Part shown: piece after piece, positions 34,275-46,529 of the stretch
How positions within the stretch are numbered: position 1 is the stretch's first letter
How the letters are laid out: every line of letters starts with the position of its first letter
Assembly (NCBI RefSeq): GCF_910596095.1
Contig: NC_056543.1
Span: 22,137,542 to 22,201,541 of the forward strand
DNA length: 64,000 nucleotides
From: Thunnus maccoyii
Taxonomy: Eukaryota > Chordata > Actinopteri > Scombriformes > Scombridae
Direction of reading: 5' to 3'
Translations under genes and position numbers: made by a program
Notes under the pieces: generated by a model
Database searches by the model: none
Told to the model about the DNA's origin: nothing
Seen by the model: the letters and a program-made list of their open reading frames with translations, nothing else

Positions 34275-34439
34275 GCCCCCATGCTACCCCCCCCCCACCC
34301 CTTACATAGCCCCTCCCCCATTTTCAATTAGCCCCCGATGGGTGGAGTAATGCAATCAGGAGTAACTACAGCTCACCCGGAGCCTCCTCTCTCAGTCTGC
34401 CCCAGACTCCGCACAGGCACACACTCCTCAGACAGGAAG
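34275..34439 (+). other. fhl2: Candidate non-coding first exon of fhl2
   Basis: The right edge is a consensus splice donor: GACAGGAAG then gtaagact, with the exon ending at 34439. The left edge is estimated from the TATA-like site about 30 bp upstream. It would splice to the acceptor at 37062/37063 ('tttgtctttcag'), 20 bases before the fhl2 start codon. No start codon in a good context with an open frame is needed in it. FHL2 genes normally have non-coding 5' exons. Confidence 0.45.
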
Positions 34440-36237
34440 GTAAGACTCAACTCTGTTCAGCTGCTCAAACTATCCATCCATTCACTTGTCCATCTTTCCA
34501 CCCATTCATCTTCTCACTGGGCTTCATTCGCCATGTCTTCCATTCTCCAGGACACAGCTGCTCACTGTGCTCTGGCATCCTCCTATCTGCCTCCGCACCC
34601 ACCTGCTCATGATCTCCCTCTTTCCACTTCCACAGTGTCCTCACTTTTTAACCACCTCTCCCCCCTACCCACTTTCTGTACTGCTGTCACTCCCTTAGAC
34701 AGCATGACAACTTCTTTTACTATATCATTTTATCATTTCTTTGCCCAAACAATGCACAACTCCTGTTGACCCCTGTTTGCAGAGGTCAATTCCACCCTTC
34801 TTTCCTCCCTCCTCATCAATCTCACACTTCCCTTTGGCAAAATTTTGTCAATGAAGGTGTCAGCTTTGTTCTGGTTAAGGTATTACAGTAGTAGTGCTGA
34901 CTTTTGTTTTGGCAAACTAGTCTGTTCTTTTGCTTTTATATGACTCTTTGACACTCTCCAAATGCACAGAAACATACCTGTTAATAAAAGTTAGACTTTA
35001 GAGCATGTCATTTTATAGTGGGTATTGCACAGTTTAATTTGTACTGCAATTGAAGAGTGAACTGTAATGATGTAATGATGTAGAAACATATTCAATTCAG
35101 AGCTTAATTCAATTCGACATTTCATTCCATTATCCACTTTCAAAGCTATTATTAGTGGCTGTTGTTCAGACGTATTTAATTGATGAGGAATTCCTCCAGA
35201 GTTGTTGATTTGGAAGAGTAGAAAACAGATGTAAGCAAGCTGTTTGAGAGGTCTCACTGTGAGAGAAAGGGCTGGTTTGTTGTTTGCATTTCAACTAAAT
35301 TTCATTAAATGGTCAGATAACATTTATTCATCTTTAAAACATCTGGAATGATGAATGAGGAGCTTTAGAATGTAGTATAAGGTTTCAGGAGAAGTGCCTT
35401 ATAAAAATAACTGTGAAGACAACTGAGAGTTTAATGTGAAAATAGCATTAGCATTCTCTACCTTCAAAGACAGACATGCAGTCTTTAAGCATTGGAACCT
35501 ACTGGGTCTGACTAGGCTGCACAGTGGTCAAGCGCTTGCCATCTAACTGGCTTTAGTTCAGTTTGGCATCAAGTAATTTCCACTGAGACACTCCCAGATG
35601 GGCAGCATCAAAGAGGACCTAGAAGCTAGGAAACAGCTGCATGACATGTCTGAATAGCTGAAGGTTTTATTTGTGGCAGTTCAGATTATCCTTTTTTTAT
35701 TTTTAGGAGTCAGATAAATCTTATATAAGCTAGGTGAGTCATGATGGGAGCAACAGTACAATGAGGGAATGCGGGAGGGGTTGAGAAGGCTCGAAGCAGA
35801 GGGGACACACAGATTAAACGTCTCAACTTCAGCCAGATAAAAGATACTAATGTCAGCAGTGTCACAGATCTTTCACAGATCTCATGTTAGACCACTGAAG
35901 TATGAATACACAATGAACACAAATAGATCAAGGGGGAGAAGCACAATAAAACAATGAGATAAAGGGAATAATAGTAGAGGAGAGGAGCTCAATTAAAAAT
36001 AGCAATGCAGATATTGAGAAGCACAGAAAGGGATTAAACAGTAGGGAATGGATGAGTGTAAGTGAAACTTTTTTTTCAGCCTCCTTATATGGTCAAAGCC
36101 TAACTGAGGAATCAATGGACATATATCACATGAATAGTAGGCTACATGTGACTATTGAAGGCAACAAGGAGTTTAAAGTCTGGAGTGGTATTGAAAGCTG
36201 TGTGTACCTTATTTTTGTCTGCTTACAAAGACAAAGA

Positions 36238-36294
<57 letters not shown>

Positions 36295-37062
36295 ATACAG
36301 TCAAATACAGTGTATAGCCTCCAGTATCTTTGGTCAAGAGAGAGTAAGAGTATGTAGGTACAGGTGGGATAACCAGAGGGCTTAACAGGGAGACCACAAA
36401 CAGCTGCAGATTGTCAGGGGCCATTATTACAAGTGCCATTCAAATGCACTTACACACAGGCACACACACACTCACTCACCCACACACACACACAATGACA
36501 AGGGATACTGTGATCTGGTGCTGACAGCTGGAGGTGAGATGATGGATGGGTTAGTGTACAGTGGCATGGTGACCGCCGGTATGCAACAGGGCAAAAGTTG
36601 ACTGTCTCTGAGCAGGACTGATAGGAGTTATTTATATCCTCTTCATCTGTCACCTTCTACTTCTGTCGCTGAGAACAAGATGAAGGAGTGCTGAGAGATG
36701 AGAGAGAGAGATGAAAGAGGGTAAAACGCAACACAGAAAAATCATGCGCTTAGTAATGTGAGAACATTTATTGCCATGAATTTAAAATGTTCTCTCTCTC
36801 TGGAGTATCAAGTTGATCAGAGTCACTGAAAAGATCTCTTTGAACAGAGACAAAACTGTCTACAAGGCTTAATGTTATTTGGGTGACTGGGGTGCGTAAA
36901 TCTAATCATCCTGAAAAAGTTGTTTCATGGGAAAAATGAACAAGATCAGATACCTGTCAAGAACTTCCAGCTGCTGCTTCCTGCTGAATGTTTGTATCAT
37001 GCTACATACATTGTATCATGCCTTTGACATAATATTTTCTCCCCAATCTCTTTGTCTTTCAG
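34440..37062. other. Putative fhl2 intron 1
   Basis: Lies between the candidate first exon and the first coding exon. It contains an AC microsatellite (36237-36299) and a shorter AC stretch around 36460-36493. No other gene recognised. Confidence 0.4.
36237..36299. repeat. (AC)n microsatellite
   Basis: About 25 AC units followed by interrupted ATACAC units. Confidence 0.9.
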
Positions 37063-37082
37063 GTGATTGACTCTGGGTCAAA

Positions 37083-40000
37083 ATGACCGAGCGCTACGAC
37101 TGCCACTACTGCAAGGAGTCCCTGTTTGGGAAGAAATATGTCCTAAGAGAGGAGAATCCCTACTGTGTGAAATGTTATGAGAGCCTGTACTCCAACACCT
37201 GTGAGGAGTGCAAGAAGCCCATTGGCTGCAACACCAGGGTAGGGATGTCACAAAATATACTGAATATAAAAAGCACTGCCACACTATCTCTGTATATCTC
37301 TCTGGGCTTCTCTGTCGTGAGCAAGTCTCTAACTGCTCATCTGATGTCCTCATAGGACCTGTCTTACAAGGACCGTCACTGGCATGAGGACTGTTTCAAG
37401 TGCTTCCAGTGCAAGCGCTCACTTGTGGACAAGCCCTTCTCCACCAAAGATGAACAGCTCCTCTGCACTGAGTGCTACTCCAATGAGTATTCCTCCAAGT
37501 GCCATGAGTGCAAGAAAACCATCATGCCAGGTAAGAAAAGTCACAAAGAGAGCAACAGATTTAAGTTAAGCACAACAGATAGCAAAAGATGCTCGATCAT
37601 CACTCAATTTAAAATTCAATGTTTTGTACATTCTGAAAACTCTCTTTCAGATTATTTATATCACATCTATTAATACAACTTATTGGGCCAGTAAAAGATT
37701 CATCCACTTAATATTGCAGTACAAGTCAAAGTTTGTATAAATACAGTACAAGAATGGATTACAAACTTGTATCATTTTATGTAGTTCAGTTCACTAACCA
37801 CTCAGGCTCCAGCACCAGAAATACTTCCAGTACACCTTTTGTGATTAAATGAAGTAATATGATAGATGGAGGTAGAATCAGTAGACCTACATCAAGTGTC
37901 ACAATGGTGCATCTGTGAGTGGTTTACACATGACTGTCTTAAATATAAAGGATGACAAATGTGTCACATTATATGCACAAGAAACCTGCGCATGTCAGGA
38001 CAGCTGTGCACAGCTTTCATTCAGGACATGTATGTTTCTATAGTTGTATTATGTGAATATGTAGTATCCTGACTGTGCTTATAGTCCATATTTTTAAAAG
38101 ATCTTTTAATTGATATTTTAAGGGGTTATCTGTTGCTAAACAATATTAAATGTTTCCTTTTAATACAGAGAAAAGTTTGAGGAAACATAAAAAGAGCATG
38201 GACTACATGACCAAAATCCAAAAGTTGGTAAAGTTGGAACAAGCTTTCCAGCAATGCATGCAGATGATATTTGAAATATCAAAAGAGGGATTAATAGGAC
38301 AAAGTCTACTCTTCTAGGTTAAATTTGTGACTTTAACGTTGCCCCAAGTTGTTGTAGTGTAATAATAATAATAATGATAATAGAGCACAGAGAATATAGG
38401 TTAGGTATAACTGAGGATTGTCAACATACATGGACACTTTTTGTTTGTGCACACTGCCACAGTTGGGTGGAACATCAAAATGTACTAACATCATTTTGTT
38501 AAGAGAATTTCTGGTACATAATATGCAAACTAAATGCATTTAAATTCAATCAGTCAGATTCAGTCAGAACATTGGTGCATAAAGAGGCAAATAGATTGAT
38601 AGATTGTTTAATGACACAAAGGCAAGTACACAATTCTAAAACCTCAGTGAAGAAATACAGTGCATGGCAGATTATGAAACCATACATACTTGTACATACA
38701 GTCTGTGCCAGAACTTTCTTCAGCTAAATGCAAACAAAACTGAGATATATTTGGCTGTGTTTTGTACAAAAGAAGAGTGCCTGAGAGCTTCTCTCTCTGT
38801 CTCTCTGAAAACCAAAAACTGAGTCAGAAATCTTGGACTCTTGGAGTGTTAAACTTTAACAGCCACAGTCAAATTAGTTACAAAGTCAGCATTGTACCAT
38901 CTTAAAAACGCCACAAGAATCAGATGATTCGTGCCCAGGCAGGATTTAGAGAAGCTAATCATGCCTTCATTTCCAGCAGGTTAGATTGCAATAATGATCT
39001 TTTTTCAGGCCTCCTTAAAAAACTTTTAGGCAGCTTTACCTCACTCAGAATCTTGCTGCTGGAGTACTAACAAAGACCAAGAAAACTGAACATTACACCA
39101 GTTCTTAGGTCTTTGCACTGGCTTCCAGTAAGTCAGAGAATAGAGGTTAAAGTGCTGCTTGTCTATAAATCTCTCACTGGCTTAGGACCAAAATACATAC
39201 AAAATCTGACTGTATTTTACCAAATGAACCATCTCTGCCTCTCAGTCATCAAAGAGGTCTGCTAAAATGGAAAAGCAGAATTCAGTTACCATGCACAACA
39301 GAGCTGTGACCAGAGCATATTAGACTTGCTCCAACTTTGACCACCTTTAAATTCAGGTTAAAAACGTTTATGTTCTGCACTGCCTTTGACTGAACCTAAG
39401 TATTCATACATCTTTACCTATCCTGTCATTATGGATTTTTCATTTCCCTCAAAAGTTTCTTTATCTTCTTTTACTTTGCATTTTAATGTTTTATGCCGTT
39501 TTCCTTTTTTCATGTTTTCATGCATTATGTATGAAATGTGCTGTACACGTAAACTTGCCCTGCCTTGCATTGCTTTACAAAACAAAAATGCTAATACTAG
39601 AACTTCCGAGGACCATTACATCTTTCAATGAGCTCTTAGGACTGAGCAGATAATAAGAAACACTCAAAGAATAATATAACCTCTGACCTTTTAGGAAATT
39701 CCTCATATTTCTTCAGATGATACTGAAAAACCATAAAAGCTTGTTATTCCACAAATTGTACTGGTTGTTCTAAATGTAAAAGTTTTCTCATAAGATCATA
39801 CAAACACTTCCAAAACATATAATCAAATGTCTACCCTAAGATTTTTTTTCATATTTCTCAGTTTTTCTCATTTTATTTGCGTCCTTTCACTAACTTCAAC
39901 CATCATATTCCCTCACTGTTATATGAAGGCTCCAGGAAGATGGAGCACAAGGGGAACAGCTGGCACGAGACCTGTTTCACTTGCCAGAGATGCCAGCAGC

Positions 40001-40671
40001 CTATTGGCACCAAGAGCTTCATCCCTAAGGACAGCCATAACTTCTGTGTGCCCTGCTATGAGAAGCAGTTTGCCATGCAGTGTGTGCACTGCAAGAAGGT
40101 AGAATGGCCAAATGTGCACATCACAAACTCAGAGAGAATGAGAAGTGGACCTCAATTATATTTCATTCTCACTTAAAGAGCCATGTTTACATGCATGAAA
40201 GTGTGACAATATGATAAATTTTGTTCCCTCTCATTAGCCCATCACCACTGGCGGAGTGACCTACCGTGAGCAGCCCTGGCACAAGGACTGCTTCCTGTGC
40301 ACTAGCTGCAAGCAGCAGCTGTCTGGCCAGAGGTTTACCTCTAGAGATGATTTTGCCTATTGTCTCAACTGCTTCTGCAACCTCTATGCCAAGAAGTGTG
40401 CCTCTTGCACCACCCCCATTAGCGGTAATCACTAATTACTGCTGTCCCTGATTTTAACTTTAAGTTGTTTATAACATATATCTCTCTGATCTTGACTTTA
40501 ACTCTTTTTTCACTTTCAGGCCTCGGAGGCAGCAAGTACATTTCTTTTGAGGAGCGCCAATGGCACAATGACTGCTTCAACTGTAAGAAGTGCTCTGTGT
40601 CCCTGGTTGGCCGTGGTTTCCTCACCGAGCGTGACGACATCCTCTGCCCAGAGTGTGGCAAGGACATCTAA
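37083..40671 (+). CDS. fhl2: Four-and-a-half LIM domains protein 2
   Basis: Five coding exons by eye: 37083-37238, 37356-37530, 39929-40098, 40238-40424 and 40520-40671, all with GT..AG borders and consistent phases. They total 840 bases, 279 residues plus stop, the same length as human FHL2. The protein starts MTERYDCHYCKESLFGKKY (the half LIM) and continues with four LIM domains of CxxC..HxxC..CxxC..CxxC/D zinc ligands, at about residues 40-92, 101-153, 162-212 and 221-275. It ends ILCPECGKDI. FHL2 is a scaffold and transcriptional co-regulator without enzyme activity, found at focal adhesions, sarcomeres and in the nucleus, where it binds integrins and transcription factors. Near-identity with FHL2 in SSKCHECKKTIMPG and GLGGSKYISFEERQW favours it over FHL1, 3 or 5. 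Teleosts can have fhl2a and fhl2b; which one this is cannot be settled here. Confidence 0.97.
38690..39420 (+). mobile_element. L2-like LINE remnant in fhl2 intron 3
   Basis: Broken plus-strand frames read QNFLQLNANKTEIYL (about 38708), then the motif region corresponding to FISSRLDY (about 38970), then LTKTKKTEHYT (about 39070), SLHWLPV-like and VLLLVYKSLTGLGPKYIQ-like pieces (39110-39200), and a C-terminus TFKFRLKTFMFCTAFD with stop near 39392. Their order matches the last third of an L2/Maui/Rex1-type reverse transcriptase, with several frameshifts. It is in the sense orientation of fhl2. Confidence 0.75.
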
Positions 40672-40877
40672 TTTGGTCTGAGGGACGATAGATACATCTG
40701 ACTGGACAGCCGTGTTATGATCAAAAAATGACAAAGATACAATAAATAATATCTGAGCACAGAACATCTTTGCAACCTAGCATTGAATGTACATTGATAT
40801 ATGACATGAAATACAAACTACTAACAGTGTTATTTGGATTCAGAGCGTTTAAATGTTTTGAGAAAAAAGGCATTACT

Positions 40878-40883
40878 AATAAA
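40878..40883 (+). terminator. fhl2: Candidate fhl2 polyadenylation signal
   Basis: AATAAA about 210 bases after the stop codon, followed at once by a second overlapping AATAAA. Further signals lie near 41070 and at 41130-41135, so alternative 3' ends are possible. Confidence 0.4.
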
Positions 40884-41139
40884 ATAAAGAGCAACATGTT
40901 AGAAAGACATTGAAAGAAGCATTTTGAAACACCAATTCTACATTAATACAGATTATCAGCTTTGAAGTGTAATATTAATAATATCTGCTTTGTGCATGAA
41001 CTTGCTTGATGCTGTAATTAGTTTGTTTTGTGAATGAGTTCTGCTATAATCAATTAAATGTAATATTAAAATAAACAGTTAATCTTACAAATGTTACCTG
41101 TAGATGTGTATAAAATCACATGAATTTCAAATAAACCCA

Positions 41140-42534
41140 TCAAGAAGGGGTTGAAATGTCTTCTTTGGCAACTTTTCAGCAGGAAATGCACACAATTGTA
41201 ATACTGAAGTTGTGCAGTTTGGTGACTTTCTTTATTTTTTACCCCAATGTTCAGTTCAAGACTGCATTACATTATGTTAATGTTACAATACCTGCATATC
41301 AAACATGTCACCAAGCTGCTGACTTTTATCCTGTAATTAAATCAACAGTGATTATTTGTATTGACACAATTTATTTAAAAAAAAGAAACTGTCAGTACAA
41401 AGATGACATTGGCATTTGACAATTCAAAACGATTTATGAATCATGTTCCTTTGTGTTTTTGATTAACTTTTTATCAGTTTCAAAAGACAGACCTGCAAAG
41501 TCAATTAATCCATGAATGCAAATAAATTTACTTCAAAAAGACAATATCCTCTTTCTAGTCCATATTCCCTTTCTTAGTATTTCTGAATTATAAAAAGGTG
41601 GTATTCAAATGCATGAATGTAAGTTATCTGTTTCCTGTGTCAAAATGGCTACTTACTGTAGCAGTGGATTATGATCCAGCTGTATAAGAAAATCATCTCC
41701 ACATCATGTGCAATATATGTACAATTCCACGCCACACTAATATTTAAAACCCCTGAATAACTTATGAAACAGGACAGAGGTTTGAATAAACCTCAGTGGA
41801 ATGAAGCTCACTGAGAACAAAAATGACACCTACGTCTGGTTCAAATTTTCACACCTTCTAAGTTTCTGCAGAAACTATGGTTTGTATTTTTTTTTTAAAC
41901 GTACATCAGAGAAAAACAGAATGCTGTTTTTTCACAATGCCTCTTGGATATGTCCATCACTTTGACAGTCAGGGTCACACGCTATGAGATATAGCATCTG
42001 TTTCAAAATCAATCTGTCCATTCGAGTAATGGATCTACCAATTTCAACATATTAAATAAAACCCAAGCAAGAAACTCACCCTGTCACCCTTGCAAACCAG
42101 TACGCGAAGCCCTCTCACCTAAATCAACCCCTGCACAGAAACAAATAGGATCCGCCACAATTTCCAAAGATTAGTCATCTCACTCGGTTTGTCTTGTAAG
42201 ATGGTCTCTGTGTGTGGGCCGGGAGAGTTGCTGATCATTGATGTAAGGGCACTTGAAGTTGAGGACAGCAACAAGGAAACTTGTGACTTCAAAAGCAGGG
42301 TGATCGGAGCACCACCCCATCTTGTTCCAATCTCAAAACTGAACAAGAGCAGGGACGTGGCCTTGACACCGTTAAATAGTTTCCATCCCTTTTGGGCTGC
42401 AGTTAGTGGGATAACTGTGAAGGGGAGACCAAAGGTAGTGGGCAACAACATTTGGTGTTCAGTGATGGGAGGGAAAGGAGTCAGTCAGCCAGAGCATGAG
42501 CTCTCATCAGGTCTATCTAAACAGGGGTCAGAGG
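41140..42534. other. Convergent fhl2/ashwin 3' region
   Basis: Lies between the stop codons of two genes that face each other. Part must be the ashwin 3' UTR: TTTATT on the plus strand near 41229 and 41370 would be polyadenylation signals for it. The open frames here have no protein motifs. Confidence 0.4.
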
Positions 42535-45037
42535 TCAGGGCCATGTCACGTGTTGGATCTTTTTCTTCACTTCTGGAGACTTCAGTGCATCCTGAGGAGA
42601 TGGAAGATGAAACATAAAACAGGAATTACAAATAGGAGTTAATAACTTGCTAATTAAAGTGTTTTGCACAGACTGAAAAGATTTGAGTTACAGAGACACT
42701 TGGTACTATTTTCCTTTCTGGCAGTTCAGTTTTTTCCCTGTCTATGGCTGTTTAACTACCAAGTGTGCACATGGTGCTGTGTGTATTTTAAAAGGTAAAA
42801 GTCTCTGCTATAAATCAATTAGTAAAACATGGTTTGATCTCTTGTCTACTATTCTTTGAAACTGAAAGAATTCCATTTACACAGACATTGTAAGTGAGTG
42901 TCTTTTCAATACATTGTATAACCATTGGTATTGTTCAAGTATTGTATCATTAACTGTATTATATGATTTACACTCCTAATTAGAAGATTATGTTCAAAAA
43001 TACAAGCATCTGAACACAATATGGACAATAATACACAATTTCTTTGAATTAGACAGTAAATCTACACAGATGCATAACTGAGGTGACAAAAACAAAAATT
43101 CCCTACCGAGCTGTTTGCTTCTCGTTTGAGGTTTGCTGTGTCATTGCTGCGGGCAGACATCTGTATGGATGAGGAAGAGGAAGATGTGTTGCCAGATAGC
43201 TTGCGGATGGGGTTGGACAGGTTTGCAGCTGGTGGAGGTTTTAACCGGTCAGTGATTCCTGTTGACGCCTCTGGTTTCTTCACTTTTAGTGGGCCAGAGT
43301 GAGAGGAGCTGCCATCAAACACGATCAGAGGCCTTTTCCTATTGTGGTCGTTACTGGAACTGAAAATGATCAAACAACAACGAGTACAATAATCAGCGGT
43401 TCACACTCTTATGTATTAATGTTGATAGCGAGGGCTCTACTCCACTATGGTATTTTGGTGACTCACCAAAGGCCTCTCCTTTCCGCATAGATGTGTTATA
43501 TGTGGTTATATTAGATTATAAGACATCTGTGAGAAAAATGCATATGACGATGCAAACTGCTGCTGGATTACAGTTAAAATAACTTTTTATTTTCCCCCTA
43601 ATGTTTGCATATCAAATGCTGGGTAACTGAAACACGGAGTAACGTACAATGAAGGTGAATGAAAGTCACGATGAAGCTACTGTCTACAGTGTTGGAAAGT
43701 AACTAAGTACATTTACTCAAGTGCTGTACTTAAATACAATTTTGATGTACTTGTACTTTACTTGAGTATTTCCATTTGAAGCTACTTTATACTTCCACTC
43801 TACTACATCTCAGAGGGAAATATTGTACTTTCTACTCCACTACATTTATTTGACAGCTTTAGTTACTTTAGATGAAGACTTGACATAATGGATAATATAA
43901 CAAGCTTTTAAAATACAACACTTGTTAAAGATGAAACCAGTGGTTTCCAACCTTTTTAGCTTTTGACATCTTATGAAAAGTGATAGTGATTTTTACCTCT
44001 AAACTCCTCCAATATTTCACCAAAAGTCAACAATTAGAGAAAAAGTCAAAACTGAGAACAGATTTGTGTATCAGAGCTTTGTTTTTTTTTCTTTCCTCTC
44101 CCATTAATCATCTCACGACCCCTCAGATTTATCTGATGACCCTTTGGATGGACCCGACCCCTAGATTGGGAACCACTGGACTAAACTAGCTAACTGTATA
44201 TAAAGTAGTTGAAACAAGCTCCACCTCCAGCAGCTACAACAGAAACATGCTGCTCTAACACTGATGCTTCAGTATTAATAATCAAATGATGTCATATATA
44301 ATAATAAATCAGTCAGAGGGACCAAATCACCACTTTTACTACAATACTTTTAGGTACATTTTGCTGCTAATACTTATGTACTTTTACTTAAGTAAGATAT
44401 TTCATGCAGGACTTTTACTTCTAGTAGAGTATTTTTACTTTACTATATTATATTTCTACTTAAGTTAAGAATCTGAATACTTCTTTCACCACTACTTGTC
44501 GGGCAGGTAATCACAGTACTGTCCATCCAGAAAGCCTCCGTATTTGCCGGTTACCTGTCTGAGCGGTGGCTGGCCGGGGTCGGTCTCCCCCGGGTCTTCT
44601 GCATTCTTTGGCCCCAGCGGCTGTCGGGTAAAGTCCTCTGCGGCAGCGGGATGACATGCCGTAGGTAAAGCTCCGTGAGCCGGTCCCGACTCCCACAATC
44701 TCTGGTACTAACCTTTTTCTGATTCAGATACAAGTAACTGTTAGCTCACCTTGTCATATATGATATGATATATAATATGATATGTATGAATAACTTACCC
44801 GCTGCTGATGAAACAGCTACTCTCAAACAGAAGCTACCCTGGCTGTTAGCCGGTATGCTAACACCACAGTATGTTTATTTTACCTCCACATTACATGACA
44901 CTTTCTACATTTCTATCCAAACATTGACTCACCTCACTTAAAATCAGTTGTATAAACTCCTGAGACAACAGCTCAGGATGCAGTAAGAGATCCACGTCCG
45001 AGGTACTACCAGCTTTCCCATCTTGTCCTGTCGCCAT
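42535..45037 (-). CDS. c2orf49: Ashwin (C2orf49 homologue)
   Basis: Four exons on the minus strand: 44933-45037, 44555-44718, 43107-43359 and 42535-42591. Donors are gtgagt, gtaacc and gtaggg; all acceptors end in cag. They sum to 579 bases, 192 residues plus stop, against 232 in human. Diagnostic pieces are [12 protein letters not shown] (exon 1), [15 protein letters not shown] and RWGQRM (exon 2), [12 protein letters not shown] and DRLKPPP (exon 3), and the conserved end [10 protein letters not shown] (exon 4). The shortening lies in the low-conservation Ser/Pro region before exon 4. The protein is nuclear, associates with a tRNA-splicing ligase complex in mammals and was named from Xenopus embryos; it has no known catalytic domain. 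An overlapping frame at 44492-44698 is a shadow. Confidence 0.94.
43687..44495 (+). mobile_element. Inverted-repeat element filling most of ashwin intron 2
   Basis: Begins CAGTGTTGGAAAGTAACTAA and ends 'tctgaatacttctttcacca', with imperfect inverted ends (AGTGNTGGAAAG versus AGTGGTGAAAG). The body is made of 'gtacttttactt'-like words typical of a very abundant fish MITE family. It occupies 809 of the 1195 bases of intron 2 and stops about 60 bases from the exon 2 donor. It hosts a second, nested element at 43938-44178. Confidence 0.75.
43938..44178 (+). mobile_element. hAT-like MITE nested inside the 43687-44495 element
   Basis: Starts CAGTGGTTTCCAACC and ends GGGAACCACTG, the TIR type of small hAT-family elements. 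The 8 bases before (gatgaaac) and after (gactaaac) agree at six positions, the degenerate trace of the 8-bp target duplication that hAT transposition produces. Confidence 0.7.
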
Positions 45038-45110
45038 GTTTGCTACTCCCGACATGCCTCGCGTCACAACAACACGAGCACAGACCTCCCTCTGTGAAGA
45101 TATATCCTGT
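45038..45110 (-). promoter_or_regulatory. Ashwin upstream region
   Basis: The 60 bases before the ATG are CpG-containing, and the minus strand reads GCATGTCGGGAGTAGC at about 45044-45059. This resembles the ZNF143/THAP11 promoter motif GCATNNTGGGANTTGTAG. No TATA element is visible. Compatible with a TATA-less housekeeping promoter. Confidence 0.3.
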
Positions 45111-45244
45111 ATTAATTTATTATTATCAGTCCACAGTCACCCAGTAGAAATGCCCCACTTACTCCACTAACACTATTGGCTGATTTAACGTGGTATGTAA
45201 TATATGAAAATATTTTCCGTGATAGGAAAATGTTGTCCGTTGTC

Positions 45245-45690
45245 TATTTTCAGATATTTTACTTAATTAAAAGAATCAATACAGTAATGTAAAAAAAAAT
45301 ACTCAATTTCAAGTAAAAGTCTTGCGTGAAAAAACGTAACGTAACGACTTTTTATCTAATCTTAGATTTTTGGTGAAATATTGGATCATTTGAACATTTA
45401 TTGAAATGAAACCATTTGAGAAGTTTGAAGGGAAAAATCACTTTGGTGGAGCTGTTAACAACTCATAGACATCTGACAACATCAACATCATAGACGACAC
45501 ACTGCTTTTGTAAGACGTCAAAAACTAAAAACCACCGGTTTCATCTTTAACAATGTCTTCATCTGAAAAGTAACTAAAGCTGTCAAATAAATGTAGTGGA
45601 ATAGACAGTACAATATTTCCCTCTGAAATGGAGTGGAGTGGAAGTATAAAGTAGCACCAAATGAAAATACTAAAAAAAATGTCCTGTTTT
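45245..45690 (-). mobile_element. Second, internally deleted copy of the 43687-44495 element, opposite orientation
   Basis: Read on the minus strand it gives 'gctactttatacttccact', 'cagagggaaatattgtac', 'ctacatttatttgacagct', then 'ttaaagatgaaaccggtgg' and 'caagacttttacttg', the same order as the copy in ashwin intron 2. It also contains the junction with the nested hAT-like MITE, so both copies carry the same secondary insertion. Confidence 0.65.
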
Positions 45691-46199
45691 TCTGAATTAA
45701 TGACAATTATTTTTTTCCATGAAAACTCTTCTCAGAATTCTGAGATAATTATCTTGTTAATTCAGAAAAATAGGGCTTTTTTCTCAAGTGAATGCATTAC
45801 ACTTCTGTAAACAGTAGCTTCATTGTGACTTTCATTCACCTTCATTGTACATTACTCTGTGATTCAGTCACCCAGCATTTCATATACAAACCTAAGGGGG
45901 AAAATAAAGATGTTATCATAACTGTAATCCAGCAGCGGTTTGCATCTTCAAATTGCTCTTACAAATGTTCACAGTGGATAAGTGTCCCACTCAGTGCTCA
46001 ACGCTTACTTTCTTCCCAAGGAGTACATGTGCTTCTAAATGAAAAAAAATTAGGAACACACAAAGAAATTTAGGAGCACACTGAAAAATGTTCAAGTAAC
46101 AGTTTATTAAAGAAAACAATTCATTACATACATATTTACAATTTATTACATACATATTTAAACTCTTTGTGTGTGTGTGTGTATGTAAATCCAAATTTA

Positions 46200-46330
46200 T
46201 GTTGTCTTTAGGGTTGCTCGATTATGGCAAAAATCATAATCACGATTATTTTGGTCAATACTGAGATCACGATTATTTAACACGATTACTTATTGACTCT
46301 CATTTTTGACGATTGCCAATGCCGATATAT
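46200..46330. repeat. Dispersed repeat rich in 'atcacgattatt'
   Basis: 'ggttgctcgattatggcaaa', 'aatcataatcacgattatttt' and 'gagatcacgattatttaac' form a characteristic AT-rich fish repeat. Boundaries are uncertain. Confidence 0.35.
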
Positions 46331-46529
46331 GCACATACTTTTTTCCAGCTGGCTGAGGAGACTATTACACATGCAATCATAGATTGTACTAATGATCAAG
46401 AAAGACAATATATAAGGCAAGACCTTAGGAAGACCTCAGCATTAAAATTTAAATGAACTTGCCAAGTGGGTGGAGCAGTAGTTTTCTTTGAGTTTATTAG
46501 ACAGACAGGATTAATGTGTATAATTTAAT

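Noticed and set aside
42119..42617. 142-codon plus-strand ORF opposite the ashwin last exon
   Set aside because: No domain, and it overlaps antisense the short exon encoding the conserved ashwin C-terminus and its 3' UTR.
44492..44733. Three overlapping minus ORFs as separate genes
   Set aside because: One frame is ashwin exon 2; the others are its shadows or read-through past the donor at 44555.
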